A DNA stretch of 5,704 nt from CAZWZG01 sp964638245. GTDB taxonomy: Bacteria > Pseudomonadota > Alphaproteobacteria > Rhodobacterales > Rhodobacteraceae. The notes below the pieces were generated by a model. The model did no database searches and was not told the origin of the DNA. It saw nothing but the letters and a program-made list of their open reading frames with translations. Position numbers and translations under genes: made by a program. Shown here piece after piece: positions 1-5,057 of this stretch. Every line of letters starts with the position of its first letter. The first letter of the stretch is position 1. Location: positions 1 through 5,704 of the forward strand of contig CAZWZG010000177.1 of NCBI GenBank assembly GCA_964638245.1. The letters run 5' to 3'.

Positions 1-474
1 AACGTCTACACGACGGGCGACGGTGCGATGCGTGACGCCGATGGCTACTACTGGATTACCGGACGCGTCGACGACGTGCTCAACGTATCCGGGCACCGCA
101 TGGGCACGGCCGAAGTCGAAAGCGCGCTGGTGGCACACCCCAAAGTCGCTGAAAGCGCCGTGGTCGGCTATCCGCACGACATCAAGGGGCAGGGCATCTA
201 TGCCTATGTCACGCTGATGGGGGGCGAAGAACCTTCTGAGGACCTTCGCAAGGAACTTGAAACCTGGGTCCGCTCGGAAATCGGCCCCATTGCCAAGCCC
301 GACCTCATCCAGTGGGCACCGGGGCGTCCCAAGACACGCTCGGGCAAGATCGTGCGCCCCATCCTGAGGAAAATCGCCGAGGACGACTTCGGTGCGCTCG
401 GGGATACCTCCACGCTGGCGGAGCCGGAGGTTGTCGACGACCTGATCGCCAACCGCATGAACCGAGCGGACTGA
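1..474 (+). CDS. acs: Acetyl-CoA synthetase, C-terminal part (5' end outside window)
   Basis: This is the last 157 residues of an AMP-forming acetyl-CoA synthetase, which converts acetate, ATP and CoA to acetyl-CoA, AMP and pyrophosphate in the cytoplasm. The frame is open from base 1 (NVYTTGDGAM), so the gene starts upstream; full-length family members are about 650 residues. Visible motifs are YTTGD (residues 3-7 of the fragment), the hinge GRVDDVLNVSGHRMG (21-35) that leads into the mobile C-terminal domain, and PKTRSGKI (110-117). Lys116 of the fragment is the conserved lysine needed for adenylation, and in this family it is the target of reversible acylation by Pat-type acetyltransferases; the P-x4-GK context is intact. 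Where many homologues have KIMRRILRK, this one reads KIVRPILRK. The tail (GALGDTSTLAEPEVVDDLIANR) is typical of alphaproteobacterial Acs. A propionyl-CoA synthetase is the main alternative and is less likely. The gene converges on the minus-strand genes that follow. Confidence 0.93.
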   Translation, partial: NVYTTGDGAMRDADGYYWITGRVDDVLNVSGHRMGTAEVESALVAHPKVAESAVVGYPHDIKGQGIYAYVTLMGGEEPSEDLRKELETWVRSEIGPIAKPDLIQWAPGRPKTRSGKIVRPILRKIAEDDFGALGDTSTLAEPEVVDDLIANRMNRAD

Positions 475-484
475 TAAAAAGCAC

Positions 485-513
485 AAGGCGCCCGCCTAAT
501 GGGCGGACGCCTT
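485..513. terminator. Convergent hairpin terminator between acs and the pilin-like gene
   Basis: The arms AAGGCGCCCGCC (485-496) and GGGCGGACGCCTT (501-513) pair over 12 bp with one bulged A, around a TAAT loop. The hairpin begins 10 bases after the acs stop codon. On the plus strand no T run follows. On the minus strand the hairpin is followed by GTGC and then TTTTT (complement of 476-480). It therefore fits a canonical intrinsic terminator best for the leftward genes, and probably serves both directions. Confidence 0.8.
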
Positions 514-548
514 GCCTGTAGCGACCCGAGGCTTCGGGATTTGATCGT

Positions 549-737
549 CTAGTTTGCCGTATGGGCCGACGAAATGGCGTCAGCCATGTCATTCGTCACA
601 ATAATCGTACTGTCACCGACGCTCAAAAGAACAGCGACCGCAAGCGCTGCAACCCCCGCTGTGACCACGACCCAATCGATCGTGACATTCCCTTTGTCGT
701 CGTGTGAAAACCGCTTGAGCGGGCCCATAATGAACAT
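549..737 (-). CDS. Small Flp/TadE-like pilin family protein, 62 aa
   Basis: This is a small single-span membrane protein. A short charged N-terminus (LKRFSHDDKG, residues 7-16) is followed by NVTIDWVVVTAGV, with a hydrophobic segment at about 22-40 and a polar C-terminal tail. The G16-NVTID layout resembles the prepilin peptidase site of Flp and TadE-like pilins: Gly, cleavage, then an acidic residue at +5. Here that residue is Asp rather than the usual Glu. Similar tiny proteins are common in Rhodobacterales and are usually annotated as hypothetical or Flp-like. I chose ATG at 737 because ACGAG (746-750) lies 8 bases upstream. A TTG at 743 in the same frame would add two residues, with a spacing of only two bases. 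No tad/cpa pilus assembly genes are in the window, so a pilus role is inferred from sequence alone. It may instead be an orphan membrane protein. Confidence 0.75.
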   Translation of the reverse strand: MFIMGPLKRFSHDDKGNVTIDWVVVTAGVAALAVAVLLSVGDSTIIVTNDMADAISSAHTAN

Positions 738-760
738 TCGCAATACTCGTTACCGGGCCC
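721..760 (-). promoter_or_regulatory. Possible hairpin around the start of the pilin-like gene
   Basis: Two GGGCCC hexamers (721-726 and 755-760) can pair as a 6-bp all-GC stem, plus one possible G-T pair. They would enclose the ACGAG ribosome binding site and the ATG at 737 in a loop of about 28 bases. GGGCCC is self-complementary and easy to find by chance in high-G+C DNA, so a regulatory role is weakly supported. Confidence 0.2.
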
Positions 761-780
761 CCACCCAAGCAACTATGGCC

Positions 781-808
781 ACAATACGGCAAAGCGCTGC
801 CGCAACAA
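781..808 (-). promoter_or_regulatory. Weak candidate promoter for the pilin-like gene
   Basis: On the minus strand, TTGTTG (complement of 803-808) and TATTGT (complement of 781-786) are separated by 16 bases. The latter lies about 43 bases before the chosen ATG. Each box matches the sigma-70 consensus only partly (3/6 and 4/6). The 95 bases between the pilin-like gene and its upstream neighbour (744-838) hold nothing else I can name. Confidence 0.2.
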
Positions 809-838
809 TGCCGCAAACAGGAAACAGTCTGTCCTGCG

Positions 839-1027
839 CTAGCGCGTCTCGCGGCGCAACCGTCGTTCCGCTTGTACGCGCGCAAGGTCCTCGGCCAGCG
901 TTTCTTCCATCAGCCGCATCAGACCACCAAAGGTCCGCGCCTTGGACACAGGTTCGGGCGTCGCGCGTCGCCGGTGAAACCAGAGAACACGTCGCTCATC
1001 GCCCTGTTTTTCGGCCTCAGCGACCAC
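839..1027 (-). CDS. Hypothetical small protein, 62 aa, GTG start
   Basis: I do not recognise this protein. It is highly charged: an N-terminal AEAEKQGDERR stretch, a basic patch HRRRA (18-22), then a C-terminal half (33-62) that looks like one long amphipathic helix rich in Glu, Arg and Leu (GGLMRLMEETLAEDLARVQ). It has no signal peptide, membrane span or Cys. The start is GTG at 1027, supported by AAGGG (1034-1038) six bases upstream. That GTG shares one base with the TAG stop of the 30-codon ORF before it (TAGTG), which suggests translational coupling. The helix suggests a small cytoplasmic protein that binds a partner or nucleic acid, but this is inference. It could also be a remnant. Support comes from the ribosome binding site, the overlap and plausible composition, not from homology. 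Confidence 0.55.
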   Translation of the reverse strand: MVAEAEKQGDERRVLWFHRRRATPEPVSKARTFGGLMRLMEETLAEDLARVQAERRLRRETR

Positions 1028-1119
1028 TAGAGGCCCTTACGCCACCAGTTGCGCCACCGCTTGAACGCCATACGCCGCTCGTCGGACCCCTTAAGGGCCA
1101 TCTTGATAACTTCTGCCAT
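1027..1119 (-). CDS. Possible 30-aa Trp/Arg-rich small protein
   Basis: This short ORF starts at ATG 1119 and stops at TAG 1027-1029. ACGAG (1127-1131) sits seven bases upstream, the same motif used by the pilin-like gene. The product begins MAEVIKMALKGSDERR and ends MAFKRWRNWWRKGL. It has nine basic and three acidic residues, with three Trp among the last nine, which would give a cationic, aromatic C-terminal face. Its stop overlaps the GTG of the next ORF by one base. Both proteins contain a G-(S)-DERR stretch followed by aromatic and basic residues, so they may be distantly related or belong together. The function is unknown. It could be a real small protein or a leader peptide that mainly couples translation to the next gene. 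Confidence 0.45.
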   Translation of the reverse strand: MAEVIKMALKGSDERRMAFKRWRNWWRKGL

Positions 1120-1273
1120 GTATCTGCTCGTCTGCCTGCTTCGGCCCGAGGTTGACCCCGGTGCTCGATGCCAGAGCTAGCCGAGGGTTGATGCACCTGG
1201 CAAGCCGCTCTGCCCAGATTGCGCCATATTCCGCCGCCCGTGAGTCCTTGTTGCAACCCCAGCCCATTGAAAA
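1120..1273 (-). other. Region between operon terminator and small-ORF pair
   Basis: About 150 bases lie between the operon terminator and the 30-codon ORF. If the small ORFs have their own promoter it should be here, but I see no convincing -35/-10 pair. There is an 8-bp palindrome GTTGCAAC at about 1250-1257. A minus-strand frame stays open across most of the stretch (ATG at 1267 or 1303, stop near 1091). It begins inside the terminator, lacks a good ribosome binding site and overlaps the next ORF, so I do not call it a gene. Confidence 0.4.
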
Positions 1274-1300
1274 GGCCGCAGCGCTGTGCACGCCGCGGCC
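1274..1300 (-). terminator. Intrinsic terminator of the pyrimidine transport operon
   Basis: GGCCGC-A-GCG (1274-1283) pairs with CGC-C-GCGGCC (1291-1300): 9 bp with one internal mismatch around a 7-base loop. On the minus strand it starts 22 bases after the stop of the binding-protein gene and is followed by TTTTC, the canonical form. A T4 run also follows on the plus strand, but no plus-strand gene needs it. Confidence 0.8.
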
Positions 1301-1322
1301 CATTTTCTTACTTAAGATACGC

Positions 1323-2324
1323 TTAATTCAGCGCCGCGTCCGTGATGTCATGTGTCCAGGCACCCTCAGGCTCTTTGGTGATCGCCGGGTTGTCCGGGCT
1401 GACCGCCGACAACAGCGTAGCGACCGTCTGTTCGTAGTCCGCCGGGTCCAGCGCTCCGTTGGAACCTGCCGTCAGCTTGGCCACCTCGCCCATCATGTAG
1501 ACTTGGTGATCCAGCGTCTGCGCACCCGTCTCATCATTGTCGAGCACGATCTGCGCGGCTTCTTCGGGGTTCTCTTCGGCGTATTTCCAGCCCTTCATGC
1601 TGGCACGCACAAAGCGGACCATCTCGTCCTTGAACTCAGGATCTTCGAGCCGGTCTTCAAGCACATAGAGCCCGTCCTCGAGCATCCCGAAGCCTTCTTG
1701 CAGGTAGTTGAACGTGACCAACTCATCTTCGCCAATGCCGGCCTGCAGGATCTGACGGTACTCGTTGTAGGTCATGGTCGAAATGCAATCGGCCTGGCCC
1801 TGTACCAGCGGATCGGCTGAGAAGGCTTGCTTGAGAACCGTCACGCCATTGTCGTCCGCGCCATCAGTCTCGATCCCAAGCGACGCCATCCACGCATAGA
1901 ACGGATACTCGTTGCCAAAGAACCAGACGCCCATGGTTTTGCCCACGAAGTCATCCGTCGTCTCGACGCCGTTTTCCTTCAGGCAGTTGACCTGGAGGCC
2001 GCCCGTCTTGAAGGGCTGCGCGATGTTGACCAGCGGCACGCCACGCTCCCGCGCGGCCAGACCGGCAGCCATCCATGTGGTGATCACATCGGCTCCGCCA
2101 CCGGCAATCACCTGTTCGGGCGCGATATCAGGGCCACCCGGCTTGATCATGACGTTCAGGCCTTCTTCCTCATAAAAGCCCTTGTCCTTGGCCACGAAGT
2201 ACCCCGCGAACTGCGCCTGGGTCACCCATTTCAGCTGAAGTGTCACGTCATCAAGGTGTCCGCCCGCAAAAGCTCCCCCTGCGCTCATGGACAACGCCAC
2301 GGCGCCAGCAATCAGATTTCTCAT
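1323..2324 (-). CDS. ABC transporter periplasmic binding protein, NMT1/THI5-like (probable pyrimidine-type substrate)
   Basis: This 333-residue protein should capture the substrate in the periplasm and deliver it to the two permeases encoded just upstream. A Sec signal peptide is clear: MRNLIAGAVALSMSAGGAFA, with likely cleavage after residue 20 (AFA-GG); there is no lipobox. The mature protein opens with the family pattern LKWVTQAQFAGYFVAKDKGFY (31-51), followed by GGPDIAPEQVIAGGGADV (63-80), GVWFFGNEYPF (132-142), STMTYNEY (182-189) and EDGLYVLEDRL (216-226). These are typical of NMT1/THI5-like binding proteins linked to pyrimidine and hydroxymethylpyrimidine uptake. ATG 2324 is supported by GAGGGG seven bases upstream. 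A separate start site, rather than overlap with the previous gene, fits the higher output usually needed for binding proteins. The substrate is inferred from the dihydropyrimidinase in the same operon; a thiamine precursor or hydantoin remains possible. Confidence 0.9.
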   Translation of the reverse strand: MRNLIAGAVALSMSAGGAFAGGHLDDVTLQLKWVTQAQFAGYFVAKDKGFYEEEGLNVMIKPGGPDIAPEQVIAGGGADVITTWMAAGLAARERGVPLVNIAQPFKTGGLQVNCLKENGVETTDDFVGKTMGVWFFGNEYPFYAWMASLGIETDGADDNGVTVLKQAFSADPLVQGQADCISTMTYNEYRQILQAGIGEDELVTFNYLQEGFGMLEDGLYVLEDRLEDPEFKDEMVRFVRASMKGWKYAEENPEEAAQIVLDNDETGAQTLDHQVYMMGEVAKLTAGSNGALDPADYEQTVATLLSAVSPDNPAITKEPEGAWTHDITDAALN

Positions 2325-2331
2325 TTACTTT

Positions 2332-2337
2332 CCCCTC
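2332..2337 (-). promoter_or_regulatory. Strong ribosome binding site of the binding-protein gene
   Basis: GAGGGG on the minus strand lies seven bases before ATG 2324, in the 29-base gap after the second permease. It is the clearest Shine-Dalgarno sequence in the operon. The neighbouring genes instead overlap their predecessors. Confidence 0.75.
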
Positions 2338-2353
2338 TTAAGGTCCCTGTTAG

Positions 2354-3253
2354 TCAACGTCTTTGCGATGGGTGCCAGAAGGTCACCCACCGTTCGATCT
2401 GCGCAACCGCGCCGTAAAAGGCCGACCCGGCGACAGCAGCCACCGTGATCTCAGCCCAGACCATGTCGAGCGCGAGTTGCCCGACACTGGTCGATATCCG
2501 GAACCCCATGCCTACGATGGGGGATCCGAAAAATTCCGCCACGATGGCTCCGATGAGGGCCAGCGTGGAGGAAATCTTTAATCCGTTGAAGATGAACGGC
2601 ATCGCGGCGGGCAGCCGTAGACGCCAAAGCGTTTGCCAATAGCTGGCCGCGTAGGTTTTCATCAGGTCCGACTGCATCGAGGACGCCTCTTTCAGGCCCT
2701 GCACCGTGTTCACGAGCATGGGAAAGAAGACCATGGTAAAGACGACCGCCGCCTTGGATTGCCAATCAAACCCGAACCACATCACTAGGATCGGCGCAGT
2801 GCCCACGATGGGCAGCGCCGCCATGAAGTTGCCAACCGGCAGCACGCCCCGCTGCAAGAAGTCCGAGCGATCCACCGCAACCGCCGTGGCGATCCCCGCC
2901 GCGCAACCCATGGCGTAGCCCGACAGCGCGCCTTTGAGGAAGGTTTGCTGGAAGTCTGCCCAAAGCAGATCAGTCGAGCTTGCGATCCGCGCCGCGATGT
3001 CCGTGGGCGCCGGCAAGATGACGAGCGGGACATCGAAAAGCTGTACCACCGCCTCCCACAGTCCCAACAGGGTTGCGCCGAAAATGGCCGGAACAAGGTA
3101 TCCGGCCAAACGCGTTCCCGTCTCGGCCAACCAAGCGTTCGCGGCCCAAGCCACAAGCCAGCCCAACAGGACCGCACCAAGCCGCCAATCGATGAGAAAG
3201 CCTGCGATCACCGCAAGACCAGCAAGGATGTAAGGCAAGCGCACCGCTGTCAT
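2354..3253 (-). CDS. ABC transporter permease 2, TauC/SsuC (BPD_transp_1) type
   Basis: This 299-residue inner-membrane permease should form half of the import channel. It starts with an extra hydrophobic hairpin (about 7-41), then a first core span (about 50-72). The family LPAP motif follows at 80-83, with further spans at about 105-127, 140-160, 168-185, 225-242 and 267-285. The EAA loop that docks onto the ATPase is at about 201-227 (YAASYWQTLWRLRLPAAMPF). I chose ATG 3253, which overlaps the previous gene's TGA by four bases (ATGA). The frame stays open 33 codons further upstream, but that part reads as out-of-frame permease 1 sequence and lacks family character. The two permeases differ clearly, so the channel is probably a heterodimer. 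Specificity cannot be read from the permease. Confidence 0.9.
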   Translation of the reverse strand: MTAVRLPYILAGLAVIAGFLIDWRLGAVLLGWLVAWAANAWLAETGTRLAGYLVPAIFGATLLGLWEAVVQLFDVPLVILPAPTDIAARIASSTDLLWADFQQTFLKGALSGYAMGCAAGIATAVAVDRSDFLQRGVLPVGNFMAALPIVGTAPILVMWFGFDWQSKAAVVFTMVFFPMLVNTVQGLKEASSMQSDLMKTYAASYWQTLWRLRLPAAMPFIFNGLKISSTLALIGAIVAEFFGSPIVGMGFRISTSVGQLALDMVWAEITVAAVAGSAFYGAVAQIERWVTFWHPSQRR

Positions 3254-4242
3254 GCGCCCATTCCCATCCGCTTCAGGGTGGCCCGTTGCGTCGCCCCAAT
3301 GGCTCCGACCAGCACGGCGGCAAGGATCGCCGCCACAAACAGCGCCGCCCATATCTGGATCGTTTGCCCGTAGTAGCTCCCCGCAAGAAGCCGCGCGCCC
3401 AGCCCCTGCCCGCCGCCCGAGGGCAACTCACCCACGATGGTGCCGACAAGGCTCGCAGCTGCCCCGATCTTGAGAGATGTGAAGAGGTAGGGCATCGACG
3501 CAGGCAGACGCAGCCGGAACAACACCTGCAATGCCGAGGCATTGTAGGTCTTCAACAGATCAAGCTGCATCCCATCGGGCGCGCGCAGCCCCTTTACCAT
3601 CCCGACCACCACCGGAAAAAAGCTGAGGTAAGCCGCAATCAGCGCCTTGGGCAAAATGCCGGTCAGGCCGACACTGGCCAGCACCACGATCACCATCGGC
3701 GCAATCGCAAGAATGGGCACTGTCTGACTGGCAATGGCCCACGGCATCACGCTCAAATCCATTGCCCGATTGTGCACGATCCCAATCGCCAGAAGGATCC
3801 CCATCCCCGTCCCGATCAGGAACCCCAATCCTGTCGCCGACAGCGTGACCCAAGCGTGGAACACAAGGCTGCGTTTGTCCGTGGGCGCGGTTTGCAGAAC
3901 CGTCCGATTCATCTCGGCCAGTACCTGGTGGGGCGCAGGCAGACGCGGCTTGTCCTGGGACAACGTATGCGGAATTGCCCAAGTGTTGAGCCGGATCATT
4001 TCGATTGCACCGGTATCGCGCCGCGCGCCCCGCCCCTCTGGCATCGCCGTTTCGCCATAGGTCCGCGCCAGATTAACCGTGCCGTGAATGTTCATCGGCA
4101 CACACGCCGCATACCAGATCGCAGCAATCACAGCCAAAACGACCAAAACCGGAGCCACCATTCGACCGACATCCGCACCGACGTGATACCGACGTCGCAC
4201 CGACGTAATACCGACGTTGCGTTCGGAGGCGTAATCACTCAT
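3250..4242 (-). CDS. ABC transporter permease 1, TauC/SsuC (BPD_transp_1) type
   Basis: This is the other inner-membrane permease, 330 residues. A 28-residue polar N-terminal tail precedes the first span (about 29-48). Next comes an unusually long external stretch of about 50 residues (50-100), then LPAPHQVLAE (101-110), where the standard family fold resumes. Further spans lie near 130-153, 165-190, 195-215, 256-272 and 296-316. The EAA loop is at 232-260 (YNASALQVLFRLRLPASMPY) and docks onto the ATPase. The N-terminal tail is encoded by an imperfect 11-bp tandem repeat described separately. ATG 4242 overlaps the ATPase stop by four bases (ATGA), and its own stop overlaps permease 2 in the same way. 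The family is certain; the substrate is inferred from the operon. Confidence 0.9.
   Translation of the reverse strand: MSDYASERNVGITSVRRRYHVGADVGRMVAPVLVVLAVIAAIWYAACVPMNIHGTVNLARTYGETAMPEGRGARRDTGAIEMIRLNTWAIPHTLSQDKPRLPAPHQVLAEMNRTVLQTAPTDKRSLVFHAWVTLSATGLGFLIGTGMGILLAIGIVHNRAMDLSVMPWAIASQTVPILAIAPMVIVVLASVGLTGILPKALIAAYLSFFPVVVGMVKGLRAPDGMQLDLLKTYNASALQVLFRLRLPASMPYLFTSLKIGAAASLVGTIVGELPSGGGQGLGARLLAGSYYGQTIQIWAALFVAAILAAVLVGAIGATQRATLKRMGMGA
4165..4220. repeat. Five-copy imperfect 11-bp tandem repeat in permease 1
   Basis: On the plus strand the unit ACCGACGTNNN occurs four times in a row (from 4177, 4188, 4199 and 4210). A diverged 12-bp copy, ACCGACATCCGC, precedes them at 4165. Copies alternate, giving a 22-bp higher-order unit that matches at 20 of 22 positions between 4177-4198 and 4199-4220. 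Because 11 is not a multiple of three, successive copies are read in different frames. The unit therefore encodes NVGI, TSVR, RRY and HVGA in the N-terminal tail of permease 1, not a repeated peptide. Confidence 0.85.
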
Positions 4243-5057
4243 TCATCATGCCCCGCGCGCAGGCCGTCCCGCACCCGATGCGCAACCTCGATGAACTCGG
4301 GCGTGTCCCGGATATCGAGGGGGCGTTCCTTGGGAAGCGGGCTATCTATCACGTCCGTAATCCGCCCGGGGCGCGGGCTCATCACAACGATTTTGGTCGA
4401 CAGATAAACCGCTTCGGGGATCGAGTGGGTCACGAAAGCAATCGTCTTGCCGGTGCGCGCCCAAAGATCGAGCAACTCCTCGTTTAGTCGGTCGCGCACA
4501 ATCTCATCAAGCGCGCCAAACGGCTCGTCCATCAACAGGATATCCGCATCAAACGCCAGCGCCCGTGCGATGGAAGCGCGCTGCTGCATCCCGCCCGAAA
4601 GCTGCCATGGGTATTTCTCGCCAAACCCTGATAATTCAACGAGTTCCAAGACAGAGCTCACGCGATCATCCATCTCGGATTTGGAATACCCCATGATCTG
4701 CAAGGGCAGCCGGATGTTCCTCGCAATCGTACGCCAGGAATAAAGCCCGGCAGCTTGAAAGACATACCCGTAAGCCCTTGATTTACGGGCCTCATCGGGG
4801 CTGACGCCGTTCACGGTCAACGTCCCGCCCGTCGGCGTTTCCAACGCCGCAATAGCGCGCAACAAGGTGGTCTTGCCGCAACCCGACGGCCCGATGAACG
4901 ACACGAAGTCCCCTGGAGTCACGCTCAGATCGACGTCTTTCAAGGCGTGCACCGGCCCGTCCGACGTCTCAAACGTCAAACTGACTCGCTTTGCTTCAAT
5001 CACTGCCTGCGATGATGCCGCCAAAGGCGGCGCCGAGTCCCCTTCAGCCAATGCCAT
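4239..5057 (-). CDS. ABC transporter ATP-binding protein, TauB/SsuB type
   Basis: This cytoplasmic ATPase (272 residues from ATG 5057) should power the importer. All nucleotide-binding motifs are intact: Walker A GPSGCGKT (56-63), Q-loop Gln101 (YVFQ), signature LSGGMQQR (153-160), Walker B ILLMDEP (173-179) with catalytic Glu178, D-loop GALDE and H-loop His211 (VTHS). About 20 residues precede the first beta strand. After the core the sequence MSPRPGRI is typical of the nitrate/sulfonate/taurine ATPase group. ATG 5057 shares one base with the dihydropyrimidinase stop (TGATG), and GGCGAG lies nine bases upstream. A TTG at 5060 in the same frame is possible but less likely. Its stop overlaps permease 1 by four bases. 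With two permeases and one ATPase gene, the ATPase probably acts as a homodimer. Confidence 0.94.
   Translation of the reverse strand: MALAEGDSAPPLAASSQAVIEAKRVSLTFETSDGPVHALKDVDLSVTPGDFVSFIGPSGCGKTTLLRAIAALETPTGGTLTVNGVSPDEARKSRAYGYVFQAAGLYSWRTIARNIRLPLQIMGYSKSEMDDRVSSVLELVELSGFGEKYPWQLSGGMQQRASIARALAFDADILLMDEPFGALDEIVRDRLNEELLDLWARTGKTIAFVTHSIPEAVYLSTKIVVMSPRPGRITDVIDSPLPKERPLDIRDTPEFIEVAHRVRDGLRAGHDE

Noticed and set aside
574..1155. A 193-codon plus-strand open frame across the small-protein region
   Set aside because: Its start mirrors the pilin-like gene, its composition is low-complexity Ala/Thr/Pro/Arg, and no ribosome binding site or recognisable domain was seen.
1091..1303. A 70-codon minus-strand frame just after the binding-protein gene
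   Set aside because: It starts inside the terminator hairpin, lacks a good ribosome binding site at ATG 1303 or 1267, and overlaps the better supported 30-codon ORF.
1152..2417. Two plus-strand frames (1152-1820 and 1827-2417) opposite the binding-protein gene
   Set aside because: They are antisense shadows of a gene with clear family motifs and a signal peptide.
3254..3352. A longer start for permease 2 (33 extra codons)
   Set aside because: The extension overlaps permease 1 for 100 bases and reads as out-of-frame, Gly/Arg-rich sequence; the ATGA overlap at 3250-3253 is the usual coupled start.
4165..4220. CRISPR-like array
   Set aside because: Units of 11 bp with 3-base variable ends inside a gene have no spacers; this is a plain tandem repeat.
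3286..4407. A 373-codon plus-strand open frame opposite permease 1
   Set aside because: It lies wholly antisense to a clear permease and ATPase, its product is rich in Arg, His, Gln and Pro with no family character, and high-G+C genes often leave such open frames on the other strand.
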